Assembly (NCBI RefSeq): GCF_004362245.1
Contig: NZ_SNWM01000002.1
Span: 1,116,001 to 1,180,000, forward strand
Direction of reading: 5' to 3'
Origin: Pedobacter duraquae
Lineage (GTDB): Bacteria > Bacteroidota > Bacteroidia > Sphingobacteriales > Sphingobacteriaceae
DNA: 64,000 bases
Both the position numbers and the translations under genes were made by a program. The notes under the pieces were generated by a model. That model was not told where the DNA came from. It was given only the letters and a program-made list of their open reading frames with translations, and searched no databases. Below are positions 54,280 through 63,166 of the stretch, in pieces. Numbering within the stretch: position 1 is the stretch's first letter; each line of letters starts with the position of its first letter.

Positions 54280-55391
54280 CGTAGATTTTTGAGATCAGCT
54301 ACAATAAGCTCAGCAGTTTTTTCCGAAGCACCGGGGCTACCCATTTTCTTTGCCAGAACGGTATAGTCAGCCAACATCGAATCTCTTACATCACCTTTAA
54401 CAATCTCTTTCAGGACCGTAGCAACGGTATCAGTTTCACATTGTTCCTGAATCAGCTCCCGTACCACCTGTTTATCCATAATAAGATTTACAAGCGATAT
54501 GAACCTGATTTTCACCAGCATTCTGGCAATAGCGATAGAAATGGCTCCTCCCTTGTAAACTACTACCTGCGGCACTCTGAATAAGGCTGTCTCCAACGTC
54601 GCAGTGCCTGAAGCAACGATTGCAGCATGTGCATGATGCAGCAGATCATATGTTTGTCCGAAGATCAATGGTATAACTGGCTGTCCCTCTAAAAATTGCT
54701 TATAGTAAGCAGCATCAAAACTAGGCGCCCCAGCGATAGCGAACTGATAGTCTGGAAATTTATCGGTTATGCTCAGCATCACTGGCAGCAACCGTTCAAT
54801 CTCCTGTCGCCGACTTCCTGGCAAAAATGCTATCAGCGGTTTATCATTTAGCCCGTGTTTATTTCTGAAATCAGGTTCAGCCCTAAACAACGAAATCTCA
54901 TCGAGTAAGGGGTTCCCGACATAGTCAATGTCCATGCCCCAGCTTTTATAGAAGTCGACCTCGAAAGGCAAAATACAAAACATACGGTCAACATCCCTTT
55001 TGATCTTGAGTACTCGTTTCTGGTTCCAAGCCCATACTTTGGGTGATATATAATAATGCACCCTGATGCCCTCTTTTTTTGCGAATGAGGCGATCTTTAG
55101 GTTAAAGCCAGGAAAATCAATCAGGATGAGTACATCAGGATTCCATTTCAGGATATCTCCTTTGCAGAACTTCATGTTATTGAGAATAGTCCTGAGGTTA
55201 AGTAATACTTCGGTAAAGCCCATGAAAGCCATATCGGCATAGTGTTTCACTAACGTACCGCCTTCCGCCAACATTCTATCACCACCAAAATATCTGAATT
55301 CAGCTTCCGGATCATTTGCCTTGATGGCCTTGATCAGGTTGGCGCCATGGAGGTCACCGGAGGCCTCGCCTCCTATGAGGTAGTATTTCAT
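54276..55391 (-). CDS. lpxB: Lipid-A-disaccharide synthase
   Basis: A 371-residue GT19 glycosyltransferase that joins UDP-diacylglucosamine and lipid X into the tetraacyl disaccharide of lipid A. Conserved stretches are YLIGGEASGDLHGANL at 4-19, YISPKVWAWNQKR near 113, FLPGSRRQEIERLLPVML near 189 and ASGTATLETALFRVPQVVVYK near 261-281. It acts at the inner face of the cytoplasmic membrane. It overlaps the 90-residue membrane protein gene by four bases and is the last gene of the surE operon. Confidence 0.93.
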   Translation of the reverse strand: MKYYLIGGEASGDLHGANLIKAIKANDPEAEFRYFGGDRMLAEGGTLVKHYADMAFMGFTEVLLNLRTILNNMKFCKGDILKWNPDVLILIDFPGFNLKIASFAKKEGIRVHYYISPKVWAWNQKRVLKIKRDVDRMFCILPFEVDFYKSWGMDIDYVGNPLLDEISLFRAEPDFRNKHGLNDKPLIAFLPGSRRQEIERLLPVMLSITDKFPDYQFAIAGAPSFDAAYYKQFLEGQPVIPLIFGQTYDLLHHAHAAIVASGTATLETALFRVPQVVVYKGGAISIAIARMLVKIRFISLVNLIMDKQVVRELIQEQCETDTVATVLKEIVKGDVRDSMLADYTVLAKKMGSPGASEKTAELIVADLKNLR

Positions 55392-55660
55392 GACTGGTTG
55401 ACTTTGTAAAAAAAGAAGGCGAATGCCCAGATAAAGGTTGCACTGAGTACACCCCTGCCCAAGCTATCCTTCTGTTGTTTAAAAAATATCTTGAGCAACA
55501 CAGCATTTACCGCAATGCAGCCTATCAGGAGCAGATCGGCCTTTGCCAGAAAGGATACCTGATGCATGATGAACCAGACGATGCTGACCAACACCCCCGG
55601 CACGGCGATGCCGATGCCGAAACCTACAAATACCGAATCTTTAATAGCGCTAAACATCAA
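55388..55660 (-). CDS. Small membrane protein between surE and lpxB
   Basis: A 90-residue protein with three hydrophobic segments (about 8-32, 38-57 and 66-84; GFGIGIAVPGVLVSIVWFIM first), hence a three-helix membrane protein. Its start overlaps the surE stop region by 11 bases and its stop overlaps lpxB by four. It is tightly coupled to both and probably a real gene. No motif indicates an activity; the position suggests an envelope role. Confidence 0.75.
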   Translation of the reverse strand: MMFSAIKDSVFVGFGIGIAVPGVLVSIVWFIMHQVSFLAKADLLLIGCIAVNAVLLKIFFKQQKDSLGRGVLSATFIWAFAFFFYKVNQS

Positions 55661-56426
55661 AAGTCCAGGTATTTAAAACAGGAATAGCGTGGTGCGCTGT
55701 AAGATCAAACTGTACGGGAACAACAGAAACAAAGTGATGTTCCAATGCCCACACGTCAGTGTCTTCCCCTTTATCAAAATTCTGAAAGACGCCAGTAAGC
55801 CAATAATAAGGGCGTTCGTAAGGATCTTTACGTTCGTCAAATTCCTCAGCCCATTTAGCGTTAGCCTGGCGACAAATCTTGATTCCTTTGATGTCGTCTC
55901 CTTTAGGAAAGTTAACGTTGAGCAAAGTTGCCTGTGGTAGCCCATGCTTAAGCACTTCTTCGGCAATTACTTTGATATACTTTTTACCAGGCTCAAAATC
56001 TGCTTCCTGCGAGAAATCATCGAGCGAAAAGCCAATGGAAGGAATAGATTCAATAGCACCTTCTACTGCTGCAGACATGGTTCCCGAGTAGATGACATTA
56101 ATGGAATTGTTTAGGCCGTGGTTAATACCGGAAACACAAAGATCTGGTTTCTTTCCTTTAAATATTTTATTGACTGCCAGCTTTACACAGTCTACCGGTG
56201 TTCCCGAACATTTATACATCTCTACTCCGGGATAAAGGTCAACTTTATCAAAGCGGAGTGGCTTACCAATGGTAATAGCATGCCCCATACCCGATTGTGG
56301 CCCATCGGGTGCAACAACAACAACGTTGCCTAATTCCTGCATCACTTCAATCAATGCTTTGATGCCTGGAGCAGTAATGCCGTCATCATTAACTACCAGT
56401 ATATTCGGTTTTCCTTGTTTTTTCAT
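55650..56426 (-). CDS. surE: 5'/3'-nucleotidase SurE
   Basis: A 258-residue SurE phosphatase, dephosphorylating nucleoside monophosphates and short polyphosphate with a divalent metal. Metal site VVNDDGITAPGI is near 12-23 (Asp-Asp pair), GMGHAITIGKPLRF near 47, and CVSGINHGLNNSINVIYSGT near 98-117, all characteristic. Stationary-phase survival is the classical phenotype. It heads a three-gene operon with a small membrane protein and lpxB, a grouping found repeatedly in Bacteroidota. Confidence 0.93.
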   Translation of the reverse strand: MKKQGKPNILVVNDDGITAPGIKALIEVMQELGNVVVVAPDGPQSGMGHAITIGKPLRFDKVDLYPGVEMYKCSGTPVDCVKLAVNKIFKGKKPDLCVSGINHGLNNSINVIYSGTMSAAVEGAIESIPSIGFSLDDFSQEADFEPGKKYIKVIAEEVLKHGLPQATLLNVNFPKGDDIKGIKICRQANAKWAEEFDERKDPYERPYYWLTGVFQNFDKGEDTDVWALEHHFVSVVPVQFDLTAHHAIPVLNTWTFDV

Positions 56427-56552
56427 GAAAAAAATTCTTTAATCTGCTAAATGGCGCATTTAAAACCACCATTCGCGTAAAAATACGAGAAATCAATAGA
56501 AAGTTTAGGATTAATGTACATTCGGGTTATATTTGATTATAACTTAATAAAC

Positions 56553-59486
56553 ATGAAAAATAAACTACTATTAATTGCTGGCCTATTGGTTACAGGATCG
56601 GGCTTAATGGCCCAGTCCACACACCAGTGGAAAACAGCGACATCAGGGGGTTACACCTACAAATATGTGACCAACGACCCGACAAAATCGAGGTTTTACA
56701 CCCTGAAAAACGGATTGACGGTAATCCTTTCACCAAACCCTAAAGAACCCAACATACAATTCAGGATGTCTGTGAGAGCCGGAAGTAATACGGATCCGAG
56801 AACACATACAGGACTGGCACATTATCTGGAGCATTTGTTGTTTAAGGGAACCGATAAATTCGGAACAACAGACTTCGCTAAAGAAAAACCATATCTGGAC
56901 AAGATCCAGGCACTTTACGAGCAGTATAATAAAACTACTGATCCGGTAAAACGTAAAGAAATCTACGCACAGATTGATAAAACTTCAGGTGAGGCGTCTA
57001 ACATTTCTATCGCGAACGAGTATGATAAGATGATGAAAAGTATCGGTGGTAACTCTACCAACGCCCATACTTCGGTAGAAGAAACAGTTTACAATGAAGA
57101 TTTCCCTTCCAATGCTACTGATAAATTCCTGGCATTACAAGCTGAACGTTTCCGCAAACCGATCTTAAGGATTTTCCACACGGAGCTTGAGGCGGTTTAC
57201 GAAGAAAAAAACAGAAGTCTGGATAATGATGGCAGTAAGCTTTATGAAGCTATGTCGAGCCTATTATTTCCAACACATAACTACGGACAGCAAACCACTA
57301 TCGGAACTATCGAACACCTTAAAAACCCTTCGCTTGTAGAGATTCAGAAATACTACGACAAATATTACGTGCCGAACAATATGGCGGTAATCATGTCTGG
57401 TGACTTGAATCCTGATGAAATGATTAAAAAGGTGGATAAGTCTTTTGCTTACATGCAATCTAAACCACTAGCGCTTTACAACCCGGCACCTGAGAAACCA
57501 CTAACATCCATTCAAACAGTTGATGTGTATGGTCCGAGTGCAGAAAGCTTGCAGATTTTTTATCGTGGCTATGCACAAAACAGCAAAGAAAGCTTAATGT
57601 TAGATTTGATTAGCAGCGTTTTATCTAACGGTAAAGCAGGTCTGATTGATATTAACCTGAATAAACAACAAAAAGTGTTGAGAGCTGGCGCAGGTTATCA
57701 GCAAATGAAAGATTACGGAATGTTTTATTTATCGGCTACCCCTAAAACAGGCCAGACGCTGGAACAAGCCAAAGGTCTTTTAATGGAGCAGATTGATCTG
57801 CTTAAAAAAGGAGCTTTTGATGCTAGCCTGATTAAAGCAACAGTGGCAAACACCAAGCTTAGCCTGATCACTGCGTTTGACAACAATAATTTCCGTGCTG
57901 AAACTGCTTCAAATGAATTTATATTAAGTCGCGGTGCCGATTGGGATAAATCATTGAATGGACCTGATGACATGGCTAAAGTTACCAAACAGCAGATTGT
58001 TGATTTTGCCAATAAATTCTTCGGCGACAATTATGTTGTTGGATACAAACATAAAGGGGAAGACAAAAATGCCATGAAAGTGGAGAAGCCTTTAATCACG
58101 CCAATTAACCCTAATGCAAACGCGATTTCGGATTTCACTAAGAGCATCGTTGCGATGCCTGTAAAACCTATTCAGCCTAAATTTTTGGATTACAAAAAGG
58201 ACCTGAATTTTGGCAAATCTGGCATTGCCGATGTAATTACTATCCAAAATACGGATAACGGTTTGTTCCGTATGACGTACCGTTTTGATATGGGCGCTTA
58301 TAACTACAAATTGTTACCTTATGCTGCACAATACCTGAACTTCCTGAGCACCGACAAATACAGTGCTGAAGAAATCAGTAAGCAGTTTTACAATATCGCT
58401 TGTAATTACAATATGAGCGTAGGTAATGAAATCGTAACGATCAATGTAAGCGGATTACAGGAAAACTTTAATCAGGCTGTAAGTCTTGTTGAGCATGTGC
58501 TTGCCAACTGCAAGCCTAATGAGCAGGCTTTAGTTGAGCTTAAAGCAAGTATCTTAAAAGCAAGAGCCAACACGAAACTAAACAAGGCAGCTATTTTGGG
58601 TGGTTTAGTTACCTACGCGCAATTTGGAGCTAAAAACCCGTTAAATACTACGCTGACAAATGATGAGATCAACAAAATCACATCTGAGCAATTGATGTAT
58701 ATCCTGCACAACATCAGCAACTACAAGCACACGATTACTTATTACGGTCCTAAAACGCTGGCTGATTTTCAGGTAGAAATCAAGAAGCTGCATGCATTGC
58801 CTAAAGAATTTACTCCGGCGGCTCCTGCAGCTAAATTTGCTTATACAACCAATTCAGCAAACCAGGTGTTATTTGCAAACTATGATATGGTACAATCTGA
58901 GATCAGATGGGTACGTAATGATGGTGTTTACAACCCTTCGATGATTGGTACTGTTGACTTATTTAACAGCTATTTCGGTGGTGGTATGGGATCTATTGTA
59001 TTCCAGACTATCCGTGAATCAAAAGCACTTGCTTATTCTACAAATGCTTTATATTCTTCACCAGATGCTTCAGCTAAAGATTACACGATGGTTGCCTACG
59101 TAGGTAGTCAGGCAGATAAGATGACTGAGGCAGTAGCGGGTATGAATGAACTGTTAACTACATTACCTCAGGTAGATAAATCTTTTGAAGGTTCGAAATC
59201 AAATGCATTAAATGCAATTGAAACGCAGCGTATCGTTCAGGATGGTATTTTCTTCAGATACTTTGCCGATCAGAAACTTGGTTTCGATCACGATTCAAGA
59301 ATCGACAGATACAACAGCTTGAAAACGTTAACTTTTAACGATTTGAAAAATTTCCATGCTACACATATCTCGGGCAAGCCTTACACCTATTGTATTGTTG
59401 CTTCTGATAAGAAAGTAAAGTTGGAAGACATGCAGAAATTTGGTCCAGTAACTACATTAACATTAGAGCAGATCTTCGGATACTAG
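56553..59486 (+). CDS. M16-family (insulinase/pitrilysin type) metallopeptidase
   Basis: A 977-residue exported zinc peptidase. I start at ATG 56553 (MKNKLLLIAG), which gives a signal peptide ending LMAQ at 21; the longer frame adds MYIRVIFDYNLIN. The inverted zinc motif HYLEH lies at 90-94, with the third ligand Glu expected in LEAVYEEKNRS near 180. Two M16 half-domains (N- and C-terminal) form the chamber; the C-terminal half has no HxxEH, as usual. It probably degrades peptides in the periplasm. The gene ends at a strong bidirectional terminator. Confidence 0.9.
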   Translation: MKNKLLLIAGLLVTGSGLMAQSTHQWKTATSGGYTYKYVTNDPTKSRFYTLKNGLTVILSPNPKEPNIQFRMSVRAGSNTDPRTHTGLAHYLEHLLFKGTDKFGTTDFAKEKPYLDKIQALYEQYNKTTDPVKRKEIYAQIDKTSGEASNISIANEYDKMMKSIGGNSTNAHTSVEETVYNEDFPSNATDKFLALQAERFRKPILRIFHTELEAVYEEKNRSLDNDGSKLYEAMSSLLFPTHNYGQQTTIGTIEHLKNPSLVEIQKYYDKYYVPNNMAVIMSGDLNPDEMIKKVDKSFAYMQSKPLALYNPAPEKPLTSIQTVDVYGPSAESLQIFYRGYAQNSKESLMLDLISSVLSNGKAGLIDINLNKQQKVLRAGAGYQQMKDYGMFYLSATPKTGQTLEQAKGLLMEQIDLLKKGAFDASLIKATVANTKLSLITAFDNNNFRAETASNEFILSRGADWDKSLNGPDDMAKVTKQQIVDFANKFFGDNYVVGYKHKGEDKNAMKVEKPLITPINPNANAISDFTKSIVAMPVKPIQPKFLDYKKDLNFGKSGIADVITIQNTDNGLFRMTYRFDMGAYNYKLLPYAAQYLNFLSTDKYSAEEISKQFYNIACNYNMSVGNEIVTINVSGLQENFNQAVSLVEHVLANCKPNEQALVELKASILKARANTKLNKAAILGGLVTYAQFGAKNPLNTTLTNDEINKITSEQLMYILHNISNYKHTITYYGPKTLADFQVEIKKLHALPKEFTPAAPAAKFAYTTNSANQVLFANYDMVQSEIRWVRNDGVYNPSMIGTVDLFNSYFGGGMGSIVFQTIRESKALAYSTNALYSSPDASAKDYTMVAYVGSQADKMTEAVAGMNELLTTLPQVDKSFEGSKSNALNAIETQRIVQDGIFFRYFADQKLGFDHDSRIDRYNSLKTLTFNDLKNFHATHISGKPYTYCIVASDKKVKLEDMQKFGPVTTLTLEQIFGY

Positions 59487-59505
59487 ATTAATATACATAT
59501 GGAAA

Positions 59506-59536
59506 GGGCCGGTAGGATGACTACCGGCCCTTTTTT
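59506..59536. terminator. Bidirectional terminator between the M16 and NTF2-like genes
   Basis: GGGCCGGTAG and CTACCGGCCC form a perfect 10-bp stem (59506-59530) around GATGA, with six Ts after and three As before. It lies between two convergent genes. The plus-strand use is strong, the minus weaker. Confidence 0.88.
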
Positions 59537-59539
59537 ATT

Positions 59540-59908
59540 TTAGTCCAATGACACATACAGCTCCGATTGGGTGAGCCACCTGCCATTCACTTTTTTCCAC
59601 ATCGCTGCATAGTTACCGCGGTAAGGCGCCGTTTTATAGTTCCATGTCCCTTGTTCCCAAGCAAGGTCTCCACGATCACTGATTGTAATCTCATTTGGTA
59701 GTCGTTCAAATACAGGGCTGCTTTGTGAAAACATATATTTCCAGTCTTTAATAAGTTGTGTTTTTCCTGTAGTATGACTTCCATCACCGGCAATCTGAAC
59801 AAAATCCTGAAGCCAGTATTTCGCGACCCCAGCTACGTCTTTTTTTAAAATGCAAGCATTGGAGTCTAACCGTGCCGCTTTAATAAGTAGTGCTTCTGCT
59901 GATTCCAT
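59540..59908 (-). CDS. NTF2-like/DUF4440 small protein
   Basis: A 122-residue cytoplasmic protein starting MESAEALLIKAARLD (the ATG two codons upstream is a less likely start). It has the cone fold of the NTF2-like superfamily: LIKAARLDSNACILKKDVAGV, WLQDFVQIAGDGSHTTGK, then GTWNYKTAPYRGNYAAMW and VNGRWLTQSELYV. Members bind small molecules or act as isomerases or hydrolases, but no active-site residue can be assigned here. It stands alone. Confidence 0.72.
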   Translation of the reverse strand: MESAEALLIKAARLDSNACILKKDVAGVAKYWLQDFVQIAGDGSHTTGKTQLIKDWKYMFSQSSPVFERLPNEITISDRGDLAWEQGTWNYKTAPYRGNYAAMWKKVNGRWLTQSELYVSLD

Positions 59909-59934
59909 GTACAATGATACAGATTAAGGCAAAA

Positions 59935-59961
59935 TAAAAAAAGGTGCCTTGAGAGCACCTT
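59935..59961 (-). terminator. Terminator downstream of the CsbD gene
   Basis: On the minus strand GGTGC, a loop and GCACC form a short stem (59943-59959) followed by TTTTTTTATTTT. It would end the acs-csbD transcript before the NTF2-like gene. Confidence 0.7.
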
Positions 59962-59984
59962 TCTATAGATTATGATCAAACAGT

Positions 59985-60170
59985 TTACAATGATTTCAGC
60001 CAGTCAATTACTTCATCTCTGGTTTTTCCTGTTTTCTGCTGAAGTTTTCCGTACAACTCATCATCTTTACCTTCTTCATGTGTCAAATCGTCTTCAGTAA
60101 GATCTCCGTAAGCTTGTTTCACTTTACCTTTGATCTCATTCCATTTTCCTTTTAATTCTAACTTATCCAT
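59985..60170 (-). CDS. CsbD-family stress protein
   Basis: A 61-residue hydrophilic protein with the CsbD signature [20 protein letters not shown] at 4-23, then [20 protein letters not shown] and a short C-terminal helix. CsbD proteins are abundant general-stress proteins (sigma B in Bacillus) of unknown mechanism. It lies 62 bases past the acetyl-CoA synthetase gene on the same strand and ends at a terminator. Confidence 0.85.
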   Translation of the reverse strand: MDKLELKGKWNEIKGKVKQAYGDLTEDDLTHEEGKDDELYGKLQQKTGKTRDEVIDWLKSL

Positions 60171-60232
60171 GGTAGTATATTTTAGTTATCATTTGTTTGA
60201 TACTAATAAAACAGCCAATGCCAGATTTTGTT

Positions 60233-62128
60233 TTATGCCTGCTTTGCTGCATCGATAATTTCGTCCACTACTGTCGGATCAAGCAATGTTGATACATCGC
60301 CTAGGTTGGCGGTCTCCCCTTCTGCAACCTTTCTCAGGATTCTACGCATGATCTTGCCTGAACGTGTTTTAGGAAGTCCTGATACAAATAGAATTTTATC
60401 AGGCTTGGCTATCGCGCCAATAACGCGTGTTACCGTTTGGAGGATATCCTTACGCGTAAGCTCTGCATCTTCATGGTGGTTAGGAAATATCACGAAGGCA
60501 TAGATACCCTGCCCTTTAACATCATGCGGATAACCAACAACCGCACTCTCTACCACTCCGGCGTGCATGTTAATGGCATTTTCCACTTCAGCGGTACCTA
60601 TGCGGTGCCCAGAAACATTGATGACATCATCTACCCTGCCAGTGATCCGGTAATATCCATCGGCATCACGCAAACAGCCGTCGCCCGTAAAATACAATTC
60701 AGGATAAGCTGAGAAATAAGTCTGCCGGCAACGGTCATGGTCTCCATAGAGCGTCCTAAGCATCCCTGGCCACGGGAATTTGATACATAAATTTCCACTC
60801 ACATCATTACCATTGATTTCCTGCCCTTGTTCATCAACAAGAATTGGTTGCACACCGGGAAGAGGCAATGTAGCATACCCCGGCTTTGTAGGTGTAACAA
60901 AAGCGATCGGCGAAATCATGAGTCCACCGGTCTCCGTTTGCCACCAGGTGTCTACGATAGGACATTTGCCATGGCCTACTTCTTCATCAAACCAGTGCCA
61001 TGCTTCTTCGTTGATCGGTTCTCCAACAGAGCCCAATACACGCAGGCTGCTTAAATCCTGACCCCGCACGGGATCAGTGCCAAAGCTCATTAACGACCGA
61101 ATGGCTGTGGGTGCGGTATATAACGTGTTTACCTTATGTTTAGTAGTGATTTCCCAAAACCTGGAGGGTGTTGGATAGGTTGGCACGCCTTCAAACATAA
61201 GTGTAGTAGCACCTTGAGAAAGCGGTCCATAAACGATATACGAATGGCCAGTAATCCAACCAATATCTGCAGTGCAGAAGAAAACCTCTCCACGTTTATA
61301 GTTGAAGACATTCGCGAAAGTGTATCCTGCATACACCATATATCCACCTACGGTATGTACTACACCTTTTGGCTTACCAGTAGATCCCGATGTATACAAT
61401 ATAAACAACATATCTTCGGCATCCATTTCTTCGGCCGGACAGTGCGTGTCTACTAATTTAATCTCGTCCTCCCACCAGATATCGCGACCCTTAAGCATTG
61501 ATACCGGCGTGCGTGTGTGCGTAAGCACGACAACTTTGCTTACAGTAGGACATCCGATCAGTGCATCATCAATCACCTCTTTCAATTGAATTTGTTTGGC
61601 TCCGCGAAAAGCACCATCAGCAGTGATCACCAATTTACACTGTGCATCGTTAATCCTATCGGCGATAGACTTAGCAGAAAAACCTCCGAAGATTACAGAG
61701 TGTACAGCACCAATGCGTGCACATGCTAACACCGCTACTGCCAGTTCGGGCACCATTGGCATATAAATGCAGATCCGGTCGCCTTTCTGCACACCATTCT
61801 TTTTAAGTACGTTGGCAAAGCGGCATACCTGCTCGTGAAGAATTTTATAAGTTAATGTTATACTATCACGTTCAGGATCGTTAGGCTCCCAGATAATTGC
61901 CGGATCATCGCCATGCTCTTCCAAATGCCTGTCGAGGCAATTTTCGGTAATATTCAGTTTTGCGCCTTCAAACCATTTGATATTGGGTTCCGTGAAATTC
62001 CATGAAAGCACTTTATCCCATTTTTTTCTCCAGAGGAAGTTGTCTGCTATACCTGCCCAGAAAGTTTCGGGCTGCTCCACGCTGAGCGCGTAGGTTTGTT
62101 CGTATTCTTCGAATGATTTAATTTGCAT
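60233..62128 (-). CDS. acs: Acetate-CoA ligase (acetyl-CoA synthetase)
   Basis: A 631-residue AMP-forming acyl-CoA synthetase that activates acetate with ATP and CoA. The AMP-binding loop YTSGSTGKPKGVVHTVG lies near 250-266, the acetate-pocket region DTWWQTETGGLMISPI near 394-409, and the catalytic Lys592 in PKTRSGKIMRR near the C terminus is the lysine regulated by acetylation in Acs enzymes. An N-terminal ACAS_N domain is also present. It needs no partner. A TATATTTG element lies 32 bases upstream of the start (62167-62160). Confidence 0.93.
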   Translation of the reverse strand: MQIKSFEEYEQTYALSVEQPETFWAGIADNFLWRKKWDKVLSWNFTEPNIKWFEGAKLNITENCLDRHLEEHGDDPAIIWEPNDPERDSITLTYKILHEQVCRFANVLKKNGVQKGDRICIYMPMVPELAVAVLACARIGAVHSVIFGGFSAKSIADRINDAQCKLVITADGAFRGAKQIQLKEVIDDALIGCPTVSKVVVLTHTRTPVSMLKGRDIWWEDEIKLVDTHCPAEEMDAEDMLFILYTSGSTGKPKGVVHTVGGYMVYAGYTFANVFNYKRGEVFFCTADIGWITGHSYIVYGPLSQGATTLMFEGVPTYPTPSRFWEITTKHKVNTLYTAPTAIRSLMSFGTDPVRGQDLSSLRVLGSVGEPINEEAWHWFDEEVGHGKCPIVDTWWQTETGGLMISPIAFVTPTKPGYATLPLPGVQPILVDEQGQEINGNDVSGNLCIKFPWPGMLRTLYGDHDRCRQTYFSAYPELYFTGDGCLRDADGYYRITGRVDDVINVSGHRIGTAEVENAINMHAGVVESAVVGYPHDVKGQGIYAFVIFPNHHEDAELTRKDILQTVTRVIGAIAKPDKILFVSGLPKTRSGKIMRRILRKVAEGETANLGDVSTLLDPTVVDEIIDAAKQA

Positions 62129-62159
62129 GCTGCTCGGTAATTGTATTTGGTCTTGAACT

Positions 62160-62167
62160 CAAATATA
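62160..62167 (-). promoter_or_regulatory. Probable -7 element of acs
   Basis: On the minus strand TATATTTG matches TAnnTTTG exactly, 32 bases upstream of the acs start at 62128. No TTG sits at the expected -33. Confidence 0.4.
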
Positions 62168-62429
62168 AACGATATAATCAATTGATTGATCCTTTTTATG
62201 GTAATAATACCGTTGATAAAAGCGGATTGTTTGCCTTGTTTTCAACCTTTTTAAGCAATTAAGAAAGAAATGATTACCTTTGCAATCCCGCAAGGGAAAA
62301 GGGGCTTCAACAAAAACAGAAATATTATAAAAAATATTCAGCAGCTACTTGCCGATTACAATTATTTTTCTGATATTTGCACACTCTTAAAAAAATTAAG
62401 CGACTTATAATTAACATATATTTAAAGGC
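62168..62429. other. Spacer between acs and rpmB
   Basis: The two genes diverge over about 300 bases. A TACCTTTG at 62275-62282 is the likely rpmB -7 element; the leader after it runs about 145 bases and contains CCCGCAAGGG, a small inverted pair. I see no ORF or known riboswitch. A long ribosomal-protein leader could carry an autoregulatory fold, but I cannot show one. Confidence 0.45.
62275..62282 (+). promoter_or_regulatory. Probable -7 element of the rpmB operon
   Basis: TACCTTTG fits TAnnTTTG exactly and lies 148 bases before the rpmB start. The -33 match is weak. Confidence 0.4.
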
Positions 62430-62663
62430 ATGTCTAGAGTTTGTGATTTAACCGGAAAGATGGCAATGAGCGGTTTTAATGTTTCTCACTCAAACGTTAA
62501 AACTAAACGTAAGTTTTATCCCAACTTACAACTTCAGAAATTTTATATTCCTGATGAGGATCGTTGGATAACACTGAAAGTATCTACTTCAGCTATCAAA
62601 ACCATCAATAAAATTGGTATTACTGAAGCGATCAATCGTTTCATGAAAAAAGGGTATTTGTAA
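62430..62663 (+). CDS. rpmB: 50S ribosomal protein bL28
   Basis: A 77-residue ribosomal protein. It opens [20 protein letters not shown], the bL28 N terminus, with [20 protein letters not shown] following and a basic C terminus (RFMKKGYL). The CDLTGK segment lacks the paired zinc-binding cysteines, as in many bL28 proteins. It begins the operon rpmB-rpmG-DUF4295. Confidence 0.95.
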   Translation: MSRVCDLTGKMAMSGFNVSHSNVKTKRKFYPNLQLQKFYIPDEDRWITLKVSTSAIKTINKIGITEAINRFMKKGYL

Positions 62664-62702
62664 AACATTAGCTGATGTATTGTCAGCTTTAATAATAAAA
62701 AA

Positions 62703-62885
62703 ATGGCAAAGAAAGGTAACAGAGTACAAGTTATTCTAGAGTGTACTGAACATAAAACTAGTGGCATGCCGGGTATGTCGAGATATATTTCTACAAAAAA
62801 CCGTAAAAACACTACAGAGCGTTTAGAATTGAAAAAATTCAATCCTGTTTTGAAAAAGGTAACAGTTCACAAAGAAATTAAATAA
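62703..62885 (+). CDS. rpmG: 50S ribosomal protein bL33
   Basis: A 60-residue bL33 protein: [20 protein letters not shown] with [20 protein letters not shown] following, and the usual [16 protein letters not shown] end. It has a single cysteine, so it is the zinc-free (C-minus) form of bL33. It sits 39 bases after rpmB. Confidence 0.95.
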   Translation: MAKKGNRVQVILECTEHKTSGMPGMSRYISTKNRKNTTERLELKKFNPVLKKVTVHKEIK

Positions 62886-62924
62886 TACGTTTTAGTATTA
62901 ACTAAAACACAATCTATTTAGATC

Positions 62925-63089
62925 ATGGCAAAAAAGGTAGTTGCAACCCTAAAAACGGGTAAAGGAAAAGAGTATTCGAAAGTTATTACAATGACTAAAT
63001 CACCAAAATCTGGTGCTTATTCTTTCAAAGAAGTTATTGTTCACAACGATCACGTTAAAGATGCTATCACCACTTCTCAGGAAGCTTAG
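62925..63089 (+). CDS. DUF4295 small basic protein (ribosome-associated in Bacteroidota)
   Basis: A 54-codon gene starting at ATG 62925: MAKKVVATLKTGKGKEYSKV, then ITMTKSPKSGAYSFKEVIV, ending TTSQEA. The DUF4295 family is confined to Bacteroidota and relatives and is always near rpmB/rpmG. I recall, without being able to check here, that a Flavobacterium ribosome structure identified a phylum-specific large-subunit protein called bL38 that matches this family. It lies 39 bases past rpmG and is followed by a terminator. Confidence 0.85.
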   Translation: MAKKVVATLKTGKGKEYSKVITMTKSPKSGAYSFKEVIVHNDHVKDAITTSQEA

Positions 63090-63115
63090 TATTTTTTAAT
63101 ATTTAAATAATATTA

Positions 63116-63148
63116 GAGCCGTCCCTTCTTAATGGGAGGGCTTTTTTT
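63116..63148 (+). terminator. Terminator of the rpmB-rpmG-DUF4295 operon
   Basis: AGCC-G-TCCC and GGGA-G-GGCT pair over a TTCTTAAT loop, then seven Ts. It lies 27 bases past the DUF4295 stop and 19 bases before ftsY, so ftsY must have its own promoter or rely on read-through. Confidence 0.8.
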
Positions 63149-63166
63149 GTTTTGTTAAACATTCAT

